Part shown: one piece after another, positions 47,621 to 61,000 of the stretch
How the letters are laid out: each line of letters begins with the position of its first letter
Numbering within the stretch: position 1 is the stretch's first letter
Assembly (NCBI RefSeq): GCF_964340395.1
Contig: NC_135555.1
Span: 8,502,931 to 8,566,930 of the forward strand
Reading direction: 5' to 3'
Source of the DNA: Glandiceps talaboti
Lineage: Eukaryota; Hemichordata; Enteropneusta; Spengelidae
Length of the DNA: 64,000 nucleotides
Program-made: the position numbers and the translations under genes
Notes under the pieces: model-generated
What the model saw: only the letters and a program-made list of their open reading frames with translations
The model's database searches: none
What the model was told of the DNA's origin: nothing

Positions 47621-49860
47621 AATATATTATTCCTCTGACTCCCATGATGGAATGGTCCCAAGCAAGGATACCCTATAAAGGCACAAGATCAACTTGATGT
47701 TTCTCTGAAATCTCAGGTAATTGTAGGTCATGAAATGACTCTCCAGAACCCATAGTTTATGAAAATGCCTTATTTCCCGGAGGGGCATTGCAAGATTTGC
47801 AATAGGTATATTGTTATCCACACTTAAATTTTACCATCCTATCCAACAGAATTTATCTCACAGTAAATATGTTGGATATATTTCTCTGAGATTGCACACA
47901 TTTAGTTTGGCTATATTCATTTTCACTAGAAGATGACAATGCATCATAAACATGTGTGGAAATCCTGGTAAACATAAGAGAACTTCTTTGTGGTAAATCT
48001 TCTTTGTATTTTTAAAGTGTTTGTTTTGTTGTATCTATGATCATCCAGTTGTCAAATCCTAGAATCCCATTTGTTAATGAATGGTCTGAACCATGTAGTT
48101 GTACTGTTTACACACCGCCATCAAGTCAGTGTATAAAAGTACTATTCAAGACTCAGATGAAATTGCTCAAACAATACCCAAAGAAAGTTTGGTGTATTTT
48201 TCAATCAACAAAAATGAACAGAAAATAAAAAAAAAGTTACAGCTTGCAAAGTGTTAAAGAAATGATACAATATAACAAACTAAATGTGTTGTACATGAGT
48301 ATGTTCAGAAAGTCGAAGACCTGAACACTTACTACCAAACCAAAATGACTAGAGAGTTTCAATTAGATCGCACATTATTTTTTGAATAACACAAACAAAA
48401 ATTTTTGTGTTTGAATCTTCCTGTTTTATCCGACAGTGATTTGTGTTCATGGTGAGATAAAATTTACCATTTTATATGCTTGTGCGCTATCAGTGTTTGT
48501 AATTTGTGAACAAAAAACCTTGTGTGGCATATGAAAAATATCATGCAGCCTATTATTGAAACTCTACTTACTGTACCCTAAAAGCATGGAGTACTATAAC
48601 AAGCAGCTGCTGATAGACTGAAACATGAAGTATTGGTTCAAATCACTGGCCACATCCTGGTTGAAAATCTTTTGTTTGAATTTTGTTTTTGATTGTCAAG
48701 ATGATGAGAACAGCCTGTTTCCATGACGATATCCTCTCTACCAGGGTGGTATTTGTTTGTACACAACAAAAGCTTTATCGAAACTGATGAAAGTTGGCAC
48801 TCATTCTCACGTGATGTTATGAAGACACCACAATAGGTCCAACTAAATCTCTCTTGATTGATTGTTCCTTTGATGTCAAAAGTACTACAGTGTATATCTT
48901 AAAGTTAGAAAACAGCAAAATATTGCAAAGACATAAACAAGAAGTTGGCTGGCATAAAAAAACCTGTTGATATATTGTACAAACTCAGTCTTTGGCTATA
49001 TTCACTATGATTCCTAATGACAACAAAGGAGTTATTAACAAACAAACAAACAAACAAACAAACAAACAAAAAGTTACTATGTCTCAGCTGTTTTTAATAC
49101 TAGAGCAGAAATATTTCCCTAACTAGTATATTTATCATTTTAAGTGATAAAGCATCTATTACCCATATATACAGAATAAAAAGTTATGAAAACTTTGAAA
49201 TATCTTTAGAAAAAGGCACTCGGGGGAAAATAAAGAAACATTATACAGCTTTTAGCATGTTAGTTGAATTACAAGATTGCAAAAGTAGAAAATAAATACA
49301 TAGCATAAATGCAAAAGGTACATGAACAACATGAAATACAAAACCAAGAACAGACTATGTTGTCTAGTTGCAAAATAAAAAGCAAAAGATACAAAGTGAA
49401 AGACAGATTAGGTTTTAAAAACAATATCGTAATAAAAAGTTGAAGCATGTAAACTTATTTAGTCTTACTTATCAAAACCAAGCAAACTATGTGTACTATC
49501 GAATTGACCTTTTGTTCCAAACACAAACTTAAAAATTGTACCTGAAATTTTCGACCACACACATGACTTAATAGACATGTGAGCCTAACAAGGGGTCATA
49601 GGTGTTTGTATCATCACCCTTCATCTCAGTCTGTTGGATGTAGATGATGTCCTTCACTTTCCCATTCAAAGTGTCAAATTTCAGTGTCTAAGATTTTATC
49701 TTTGTCAATCTGTTGACAATGTCAGGTTTGTGCTCATAACAAAAGTTCAATTCCATACTACAGTTTACCAACTACATGTACTCTATACTGTTAAGAAATC
49801 CACTTATCATATATTGTAATAATACAGTGTAGTGATATGTGCATATGGAATAATAATCAT
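47621..49860. other. Intergenic, no gene recognised
   Basis: AT-rich sequence without convincing exons. A (AAAC)n microsatellite lies at 49039-49070. Short open frames show no domain. Confidence 0.4.
49039..49070. repeat. AAAC tetranucleotide microsatellite
   Basis: About eight AAAC units. Confidence 0.9.
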
Positions 49861-49889
49861 AATATTCAGCTCACCCAAGAATGCCACTC

Positions 49890-50047
49890 TAGTGTATATA
49901 CTTACTACTACGCGAGTTAGGGCTCTAGGTCCATGCAAGTCTGTTCACTATCACAACACAGTAACTATGCCATGCCCACGTATACACTTACTACTACGCG
50001 AGTTAGGGCTCTAGGTCCATGCAAGTCTGTTCACTATCACAACACAC
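49890..50047. repeat. Recent 86-bp tandem duplication
   Basis: The segment starting CTTACTACTACGCGAGTTAG at 49901 recurs at 49987. About 60 bp are identical (through GTCCATGCAAGTCTGTTCAC), which implies a recent event. Confidence 0.9.
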
Positions 50048-51286
50048 TGCAATCATCAACTTCGATTTGTTTATGAACCTTAGATAATAAGACTAGATGT
50101 GTATCATAAAACAAACATTGAATTTCTCACTCCCTTCAAGTTAAGAATGTAATTTTTTTTTAGAAATGTATGTTCTGTGGGTTTGTGGAAGTATACTACA
50201 TGTGGGGGTCATATAGCCATCCAGTATCCAATTTAAATAGTGATTTTGAATTATTAAAACAAAATGGCACCACTCTTTATGTACAAATTTACAACTGGTA
50301 CCAAAAAAATGGGATTTCTCTTAAGTCTTCGGGAAGATTGGACTAAAATATCAAAAACTCAAATAATACTACGTTACCAAAGTTGATCATGTTATGAGCA
50401 TTAAACTGTACCAATACATAAATCATATCACTTCATAACTTACTAGTTCTATTCACACCATAATTACTCATAAATTTGGACATGTTATGTCTATACCTTG
50501 TATATTTGTAGTCAATGAAGAATGATACCCTAACATCCAATGAGGAAATCTTTAGCACACGCAATGAATACACATTATAACTGATAACAGCCTAGTATAT
50601 GATTGTATCCGGATGACAGTGCTGACTCAGAGATGTTCGTGGGATAAATATATGTGTTATACTAGCTAACAACCTAATCTTGCACCAAAACTCTATGTAT
50701 GCATACTAATTCTTAGTTTTTGGAAAGCAACAGACAGAGCTTGCAATTACTTGATATCAGACAAGCTGTATTGTAATAAATATTACAATATATGTTGATG
50801 ATGGCCACTTTGCACATAAAATTATATTATATAAAAAGTGTGGGCATTTGTAAAACATGCAAATATTCATAAAATACACAACTCAAACTATGGAGTGGAG
50901 TGGAATGCAATACACTGCGGATCCTTACTAACATTTGATCTTTACTTTAAGAAATTCAAGTAACTAAACACAACATCCGATGGTTAAAATGAAGATTGGA
51001 TGAAACCCTGGACACTTGGGTAACCGACACAATATACTGGCTTTTCTGGTAAATATAGTCAAGTCTCTGGACTAAATCTAAATCCTACATAGTGTAATAA
51101 CTGAACCACATCTCCTAGTTAACTCTGTATTGTAGACAGTATAACTTCACCACTAGTGTCTAAGAGACATGATCATGTGACACATTTGTAGGCTTCCTTG
51201 GTTTATGTTAAACTCTGGATCATTATGGTGGCATCACTTTATTATAACTAACACTATCTTGGTATGTAATAGTTTCACATTTGACA
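50048..51286. other. Intergenic, no gene recognised
   Basis: AT-rich sequence, no convincing exons or structured RNAs on either strand. Confidence 0.4.
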
Positions 51287-51288
51287 TA

Positions 51289-51525
51289 GACTGTCGACAG
51301 TCGTTCATGCCTTTTTTGCTACGTTTCATCTAAATCAAAGTCATTGCCTCGCTCTGTAGCACTGAATACTAATGCGTACTGATAGGAACTGCAATTGCCG
51401 AAGGCACGAACTGTGAGTGCTCGTGCTTTCAGCACGCGGTTATAGTATTGCTCTGGATCGGAGTGAGGCAACGACTTTAGTTTTAGATAAAACATAGCAA
51501 AAGGCACAAACGACTATTGACAGTC
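51289..51525. mobile_element. TA-flanked foldback MITE, 237 bp
   Basis: Inverted termini of about 50 bp or more: GACTGTCGACAGTCGTTCAT at the left against the reverse of CGACTATTGACAGTC at the right, continuing through GCCTTTT-GCTA-GTTT-ATCTAAA. It is bounded by TA at 51287-51288 and 51526-51527, consistent with Tc1/mariner-type insertion. The centre is richer in CpG (GAACTGTGAGTGCTCGTGC, CAGCACGCGG) than the flanks. Confidence 0.85.
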
Positions 51526-51988
51526 TACTTTTGACATGACTGTATGAAAAATACTAGACTATACGATACGTCATGTCACTGCCCTCACCAACCAATGTGC
51601 GAGGGCGCCCCATCACAGCATACCTTACAGACTGGATAAATACCAGGTAAAGAGAATCATGGTACTGTCATTGGTGGATACTTGTGCAATATTTTATGAT
51701 ATGCAAGTGTTACACAGATAAAATATGTAATTAGTTATTTATACGCAGTGATTTCAATTCCCTCAAATAGTCATTATTTATAGAATTTGACATTACTTAA
51801 TATAAAACATGATTTACTAGTTGGCTGAACCATTAATGCCCAGCGGGTAAACACTCGCAAATTATTGCTGGTGATAACAAAAAGTTATTACAGAGTTGAA
51901 AATTTAACAAATTATAAATAAAATCAGAAACTAGTAAATTAGGAATATAAATTAAAATAACTGGGTCAATGTCTAGATCAAGTTAAAC

Positions 51989-52033
51989 CATAGACCCTCC
52001 ACCAACATTGCAACAGTTGGTGGAAGGTCTATG
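51989..52033 (-). promoter_or_regulatory. 18-bp hairpin just after the formin poly(A) signal
   Basis: CATAGACCCTCCACCAAC and GTTGGTGGAAGGTCTATG form an 18-bp stem with one mismatch and a 9-nt loop. On the minus strand it starts 14 nt after the AATAAA at 52052-52047, so it spans the expected cleavage zone of the formin transcript. Confidence 0.5.
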
Positions 52034-52046
52034 ATTAAACATTGGT

Positions 52047-52052
52047 TTTATT
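52047..52052 (-). terminator. Candidate poly(A) signal of the formin gene
   Basis: TTTATT on the plus strand reads AATAAA on the minus strand, about 48 nt downstream of the formin stop codon at 52100-52102. It is the nearest canonical signal. Confidence 0.55.
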
Positions 52053-52099
52053 GTCAGGTCAAAGTTCAAGTCTTATGGTCTAGGTCAAAGGTCAACACT

Positions 52100-55000
52100 T
52101 TACTGTTTCAATGTATGACAGAAGATCTTCTCCAACCATACAATTGCATCTTCTGCATCATCAGCTCGTAGTTTGTAAGTCCTGTCTTCTGTTTCTAGCA
52201 CAATAATTCTTCGGTCTTCATCTAAACCAGCTGGACATCCTTTTAGATAGATGGATCCCAAGTTCTTATCATTTCTCTTCTTAAAATAGTGTAAATGTCC
52301 GGTCTGTGAGAGTTCAAAGTATCGTTTGTCCCATTTAGGAGAAAAGTGTTTACCACTACTTAGTTTGTCTAAGTAGCCTTCATGAGTAGGTCTACCTGTC
52401 AGTGATGGTGACAATCGCTCTTTTGGTACAACCTGTCAAAGGTACAAGAAAAAAAATATCCAATTCTCATCTCATGCACAAAAAACAGTTAAATGATCCA
52501 ATTCAGAGAAAATCGTAAAAAGTCTATTCTCTGCACTATTAACAATTCAACAATCTGCCTGTCAGTGATGGTGACATTTCTTTGGGTACAGTCTATCCAA
52601 AAAAAACAGTAAAAAAACATTCATTTCTCTGATATTTCATTTCTATCATTACAAAGTGTGTGTCTGTGTCTGTATATGTACATAATTATATATATACACA
52701 CACGTGACATACTTTGTAATGACCAGCCTTTCATATTATATGTGTGTGTGTGTGTGTCTTCAGTATTTTCATATCTGTGTACGTGATAATCTCTTTTTGG
52801 ATGTTAAAACAGAATTCTACAGATACAGATCATAAAAAATATTTCATACTTTAAGCCCTTTATGTTCACATTACCTTCTCAGATGCCAGAATTATTGTAT
52901 GACACCAAATTTTTATCTTTTTTATCTTTTTTTTCAGGAAATATTCATGTTGATGTTCAAATAAATGGGAATATCCCAAGACCTAGGGTATCATACTGTG
53001 TGTGTGGCTGCATTCTAAGTATTGAAATGTTCCTTATATGAATTTACTTTGATTATAAACCATTATTGAACAGAGGCAGCGGGTGATACAAACTTCCAGG
53101 CACAATATATAACCACTTATTAGGCTCACATGTCAGTGGGGTTATTCTATTGACAAAGTCTAACGTATGCAGGCAAAAATTCAATCTGACACTAAACTTA
53201 CAGAGTGATGCACAACTGGTGGTGGAGATGAAAAACTTTGTGGTCTTTGTCTTCTGATTGGTACTGTGTCAGTGTCATCTTTATCAGCTGCTAGGGGGTC
53301 AGCCACAGTTTGTCTCAAATCATGCACAGTATGACCTCTATCCAATGGTGCTTTAGTCTTACTTGGGGAGCCTTCTTTACTTCTAGTTGTACTTGGTGAG
53401 TCCTCTTTGGTTTTGTTCTTCTTGGGAGAACCTCTAGCACCATTTGATGTTGTACTGCTTTGAGATGTTAGTGATGATGACTTGCTTTCATTGTTCTTTA
53501 GATCACCATGTAAAGATGATTTCATTATATTCGCCAAGTTATGCCTGAAAATATGACAATATTTACTGTAGAATAAAACATTTCACAAAAAACTCTCTCT
53601 AATGTGTCTGGATTACATAGAAGATGAGATGTACTTTTCGTTATTACTTTGTCCTCTTTATGAAGATCTCACAAAATACTGACAATGGCAATGTGTACAA
53701 CTTAAATTCAACGTTTGACATTCATATAGTCAGAGAAACACCTCCTACAGGAGAATGGAACATCCCATGGACTTTAGCCAAGTGATTATGTAACATTATA
53801 TAACCATAAGCATACCTCACAGACTTCCACTGTAAAAGACAAGACTATTTGAACAGAAAATCACTTTTGGATGTAACTTGAAAACCACTGATCAGATCAC
53901 TTTCATTTGAACAATTTTTCATCTAGACACCTAAAGTACAGTCTCCATCAAATCTCAAGGCAATCAGTCAGACAGTTTTTGACTAAGTCACACACACACA
54001 CACATTTTATGGTGGCTATAGCCCTACTGAGTTGCATCAGTATTCAGTTGTGCTAAAAAAAAAAAGTATTTTCCTACCATGTATACAGATCTGATTATAG
54101 TGTTTTCTGGGTTTATGAACTATCACAATTCTACTGTGCAAGATATTTCATTCCATGTTTTTGATAAAAAGAACATACTTTCTACAAGACTTGAAATAGG
54201 TACAGAACTTTCCTATTGCTTATACTCTTTGAATTCCTTCTATCTTTCACACTATATTTTATGTTTATGTTGTACCTTTGATCTCAGATGATTTTTTGAC
54301 CATTTTCAAGACTGTACACAGGGCCAGTGACCCAGCGGAGTGCTATATAACAACTGACAGCAGTACTGTTTAACAACACTAAGTCTACTACCACTACTGT
54401 GAAATATCTTGGTATCAACTTACACTGGACTTCCTTGGATTTTGATGTTCAAATTCTTGGCTTCTTTCTTGAAACTTTTAATAAATTCAGTGATCCATGA
54501 AAAGAATTCTTCTGAGCCAATGTTTCCTGTTTCACCATATTTTATCTATGGTTGATAGAAGATAGGAAGCATTAGTAACATGAAGGCAGATAGACAGACG
54601 GATGGACACATATATACTGTACTTGCATAAGTCATACAAACATACATCAACTTGTTTTGTTTTTATTTCTCAACATGTTTATTTACTATATGCGAACTCA
54701 AACAATTTGTTTTAATAAACCATCTATTATTATTACATACACACAGATATACAGACAGACAGACACGCAGACACAAACACACAAACACACACACACCACA
54801 TTATTGCTACATAAGACACTTACCAAGACTTTATTATACATCCTGTTCATATCTTCACATGTAGTGTGTAGTTTCTTCAGTTTATTTTCATATTCATTCA
54901 CAAAATCCTACGGATACAAAATTGAAAAGATAATGTCACTAAATACCAATAAACCAAACAAAAACTTAGAAATCTTTTCTCAGTCAACAAATAATAGTTT

Positions 55001-58000
55001 ACAATCAGAAAAATATGTAGTCGGTATGACATGACCTTCAAGTTGGTGTTTAGTACACGGTCAAATCAGTATGAAGTGAAGGCATTGTCTACAAACCTCA
55101 ACTTGTTTACAGAATCTTGAATCCTGATTTGTAGCTTTTTTATTCTTTGATATCTGTATTGCACTCTTCTTTATCTTGGTCAGGTCCTTCTTCATCACTG
55201 AAATATCAATTATTATTACAATCATGATCACTTTAATACTTCATATCTCATTCAGTCAAAGAAAATATGGGTTACATTGTCACTACCAGGCAACAGACAC
55301 ACATAAACATACACACAGATGCTGCACCATCTCTATATCAGCATTTTAATATGTTGTAAATTGACTGGTGCCAAGACACTGACAGGCAGGCAGACAGACA
55401 CAGATGGGCAGATGTACATACACATGTCCCTCAGTACACACACACACACACACCACCTATTAAAGTCATCACTTAATACAATGGTGCCAAACATACACAT
55501 GCACTATAAGATATCAAGTCATTGCTTACCATCAACTTCAGCTGTCAAACCTTTAGTGGACACTGTGTAATAAATTACAAAGAGAAAAAGAATGATTTGT
55601 CAGCTTATACATTTTAAAATTGTCTTTTTCTGTGATCTCATCACCTTTGATAATCATATTCACTTTGGCTTTTACTTTGCTATATGTCCAAGTTATGTGA
55701 TTCATCATAGTCCAATACTTGACTTCTATTTGCTATCTATCTACTTGCAACACAAACATTGGCTCATACATTTTGTACTGGATTTAAGAAGCCTAGGATA
55801 GGAACCAATATTCTCAAATTTAATTCTGCATGATATGTATATGTATGCAAAAAAAAAATTGTTTGGTTCCGGTAACCCGACCCAACCTAGTTTTTTACTG
55901 CCACCCTATTTTTTTTTAGGTAATTCAAAAAAAATAACTGAAAAATTGAAAAAAAAATTGTGCAAAGTGACACAAAAAATAGTGAGATGTCATTGTCTCA
56001 TGTGATCAAAGCAACATGGTGGAATACAGTGTACCACACATTGTCTTCTGTGTATAGTACAGAAAGTGTGATTACATCGACGTGAAGTCTTGGTTGACCT
56101 CTGTAAAGAAGAGAACAGATCCTCGATGATAAAAAAAATGAAAAAATAAATCCTACTTACCCACCCTATTTTGAAATTTGGCGTTATCGGAACCACACAA
56201 CTTTTTTTTGGCCTTATACAACAACATTGGAATACAAGAACTAAACTTACCATCAGCTGACTTCTCTACATTTGTCATTTCATTAAAGAAACCAAGTAAC
56301 TGAGGTTCACCATTGTTGATCTGTTCTACCAAAAACTTCAACAATGTATACTTCTTATCTTTTCCACGACAGTCCACTAACTGTATACAAACATGTCAAC
56401 ATTACAGTTATCTTAACATAAACTTTGGAGATACTACACCATGTCTAACTAACCAACCCTGTATGGTAGTGATAACCAAATGAAACCATAATGAATCCGT
56501 CTGTCTCTGTTTCTTTCCATCCTTCCCCTCTCTGTACCCCCCTTTTCTATCTCAACACCCCTCTCGTTTGTCTATCTCACACTCTACCCCTTTTCAATCT
56601 CAATGTCCCTACCCTCTCCCTTGCTATCTCTACCTTCTATCTTTCTTTCTATTCCCTTTGCCATTTATGCCAATAATTTAATAAGAGACAAAAGTATCAT
56701 GGTCGTTATAGTCTTTCTTCTATCACATTCCTTGACTTTCATCTACATCTCATTGTCAGACTAAACTCACTTTCCTAAACAATCAACTCTCTCCTCATTT
56801 CCCAAATAAAGAATGACATAAAACAATTCTTTCTTCCCTTCACCAGTACCTTTTTACTCCTTACCTTAACAAGAGTTCCTAGTTTGAATCCATGTGCATA
56901 TCCTTTGTTACTTTGACTATTCATATAGTTACCAATGGCTAGTATGTACTCTAGTACTGATACAAACTGATCACTTGCATATAGTTCCATGCAAGCATTC
57001 AGGACTGTGCAGATGGTCTGTGAAGGCAAAGACAATATTGTATAGAAGTATTCAGAACTGGTCAGATGGTCTGTAAGGACGACAAATATCAAACATTAGC
57101 AGGGAGTGCATTAATTATGAAACTGGTGGTCTCCCGATCAGCGACTCAAACAACGTAGTGGTCCTATAGTTAGATCTGGTAGTACTTAATTTTAATTTTT
57201 AATGGTAATTTTTGAACTTTTAATTTACAGCTTTTGGAGAAGTAGTTCCACCTGTGTTAGTATAGTAATCAAAATTTGATTGCCACTTGTATTGGATATC
57301 GAAATCTTCATGCATCATTGTTGTTGTTGAGTTATAATAATAATTTATTCCACGTACAAAAAATTTGATTACAGAACAGAACAAAATGTCCTTATGTATA
57401 TACAATAAACGTGTTATTCAGGAAAAGGGTGTGGAAGTGTTGTTGTTATACATGTCTAAAAAGTCAACATCAATGCATGGAATACAAAATTCAATCCTTA
57501 TTCTAGATCTTTGATGGAAATCACTCAATGTACTGGCTGTAATACTTACTGGTTCTAGATCTTCAAATTCAATAGGGAATTCATTGATATGTAGTAATAG
57601 TTCCAGTCTTTGTCGTAGGAATGGTATTTCACATAGCTGCATCATAAACTGATCTGTGTCTGCCAACTCGCTAGGATTCCCTTTGTACTGTTTAAACATA
57701 TCAATATCTTCTGATGATGGCTGATATCTGTAATTTTGACACAAATCATGTAATATATATTATACCATGCACAAGCCAAGATGTTGTCTTTGAACAGAAA
57801 ATATGGATTATATACCCTGGTCCTGCAGTGCTTAAAATATGAGTCAAAACATTCTAAATCGCCAATATTTTTCCGATAGTCTCCAGCTATAGTCTCACAA
57901 GCCAGAGACTATTTTTACAATGCTGCAACAATACTCTAGACTGGAAGAATTTGCCAATAAAACTGGTAACTACACTCTTGTGAGTAAATTGACTTCATGA

Positions 58001-61000
58001 AAAGTTAACCAATCAGAGACCATCACATGGGTCAGATGATCACAACAATAATGGTGGCAATCATGGTTTCAAGGGCAACATCACTATCAAAAGTGTTCCA
58101 AAATTTGGTAATTGAGCACAAAATTAACAATTCAGTCGTAGTTGCATTGTTAAATATTTCAACAATTGGAACAAAATAAAGAATAAACAGCTATAAAATA
58201 ACATATTTGTTGTCCCTCTCACCTTCTGAGTATGTTGATATGTTCCAGTGAAAGGCCACCTTCTTCTTCTCGTATGTAGGTAAGGCGCCCTCGTAGTTCT
58301 TGTGGGTCGATTTTGAAACCACTTAAAAATATGCCAATATTCTGGGCTAGCTTTGCATCGAGTAATGAGACAGCTTTCTTTTTGGTATGGTCTGTCATGG
58401 AATATTACAGATACAGAATAAAGTGATGTCTCTAGTATGTGTTTAGGTATTAAACATAAAAAGTTGGACTTATTCACAGCTTGAAGAGTAAACCAAGTTC
58501 CTTCGAACTGTACCAAATCATCAGTGCATAATACACATCAATCAATCAATCACTCAATCAATCAATCAATCATTAGAAACATTTATAAGTACCCAAAGTT
58601 AGCACCGAATAAGAAATAACAGCTGTGAGAAAAATAGCTGTCTAGCAGCACTCTGAAATAACAGTTGTGTGAAAAATAGCTGTCTAGCAGAACTCTAGAA
58701 AAAGTTGGTCCTGAACACATGAATGGTCCTCTGTAATCTATATGGCTCAACTGATAAGACAACATTTATATGAGAACCTGGGATTGAAACCTTGGCCTTT
58801 AAAGACTAATTGTAATCTAAGTATGTACACTTGACAGAATTAAAGATAATTCCATTAAAGTGCAAGTGTAGTCAGTATCTGAAATACTACCCATAACACC
58901 AAAGTAAAGCATTTTCTGTATATACCACAATCATTTATAGCATCCATATCAAGTACTACCCATAACACCAAAGTAAAGCATTTTCTGTATGTACCACAAT
59001 AGTTTATAGCATCCATATCAAGTACAACCCATAACACCAAAGTAAAGCATTTACTGTATGTACCACAATCGTTTATAGCATCCATATCAAGTACAACCCA
59101 TAACACCAAAGTAACGCATTTACTGTATGTACCACAATAGTTTATAGCATCCATATCAAGTACAACCCATAACACCAAAGTAAAGCATTTTCTGTATGTA
59201 CCACAATAGTTTATAGCATCCATATCAAGTACAACCCATAACACCAAAGTAACGCATTTACTGTATGTACCACAATAGTTTATAGCATCCATATCAAGTA
59301 CAACCCATAACACCAAAGTAAAGCATTTTCTGTATGTACCAAAATCGTTTATAGCATCCATATCAAGTACAACCCATAACACCAAAGTAACGCATTTACT
59401 GTATGTACCACAATCGTTTATAGCATCCATATCAAGTACAACCCATAACACCAAAGTAAAGCATTTTCTGTATGTACCACAATCGTTTATAGCATCCATA
59501 TCAAGTACAACCCATAACACCAAAGTAAAGCATTTTCTGTATGTACCACAATAGTTTATAGCATCCATATCAAGTACAACCCATAACACCAAAGTAAAGC
59601 ATTTTCTGTATGTACCACAATAGTTTATAGCATCCATATCAAGTACAACCCATAACACCAAAGTAAAGCATTTTCTGTATGTACTACAATAGTTTATAGC
59701 ATCCATATCAAGTACAACCCATAACACCAAAGTAAAGCATTTTCTGTATGTACCAAAATCGTTTATAGCATCCATATCAAGTACAACCCATAACACCAAA
59801 GTAACGCATTTACTGTATGTACCACAATAGTTTATAGCATCCATATCAAGTACAACCCATAACACCAAAGTAAAGCATTTTCTGTATGTACCACAATCGT
59901 TTATAGCATCCATATCAAGTACAACCCATAACACCAAAGTAAAGCATTTTCTGTATGTACCACAATAGTTTATAGCATCCATATCAAGTACAACCCATAA
60001 CACCAAAGTAAAGCATTTTCTGTATGTACCACAATAGTTTATAGCATCCATATCAAGTACAACCCATAACACCAAAGTAAAGCATTTTCTGTATGTACCA
60101 CAATAGTTTATAGCATCCATATCAAGTACAACCCATAACACCAAAGTAAAGCATTTTCTGTATGTACCACAATCGTTTATAGCATCCATATCAAGTACAA
60201 CCCATAACACCAAAGTAAAGCATTTACTGTATGTACCACAATCGTTTATAGCATCCATATCAAGTACAACCCATAACACCAAAGTAAAGCATTTACTATA
60301 TGTACCACAATCGTTTATAGCATCCATATCAAGTACAACCCATAACACCAAAGTAAAGCATTTACTGTATGTACCATAATCGTTTATAGCATCCATATCA
60401 AGTACAACCCATAACACCAAAGTAAAGCATTTACTGTATGTACCACAATCGTTTATAGCATCCATATCAAGTACAACCCATAACACCAAAGTAAAGCATT
60501 TACTGTATGTACCACAATCGTTTATAGCATCCATATCAAGTACAACCCATAACACCAAAGTAAAGCATTTACTGTATGTACCATAATCGTTTATAGCATC
60601 CATATCAAGTACAACCCATAACACCAAAGTAAAGCATTTACTGTATGTACCATAATCGTTTATAGCATCCATATCAAGTACAACCCATAACACCAAAGTA
60701 AAGCATTTACTGTATGTACCATAATCGTTTATAGCATCCATATCAAGTACAACCCATAACACCAAAGTAAAGCATTTACTGTATGTACCATAATCGTTTA
60801 TAGCATCCATATCAAGTACAACCCATAACACCAAAGTAAAGCATTTACTGTATGTACCATAATCGTTTATAGCATCCATATCAAGTACAACCCATAACAC
60901 CAAAGTAAAGAGTTTTCTGTATGTACCACAATCGTTTATAGCATCCATATCAAGTGTAAAAGTATACTGTTTCATTTGCTAATTGACCATATTAGAACGG

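Noticed and set aside
54652-55034. Plus-strand frames around the CA microsatellite
   Set aside because: They overlap the formin exon 54907-54824 in antisense and the repeat; no domain.
58739-58795. tRNA-derived SINE head (TGGCTCAACTG and GGGATTGAAACC resemble A and B boxes)
   Set aside because: Only two loose box matches, no body, tail or second copy in the window; too weak to list.
58855-60975. 706-codon open frame as a real repeat-protein gene
   Set aside because: It is a 69-bp satellite whose length is a multiple of three; unit differences are nearly all amino-acid-changing, and it lies in a formin intron without splice signals. Kept as a repeat and as a finding only.
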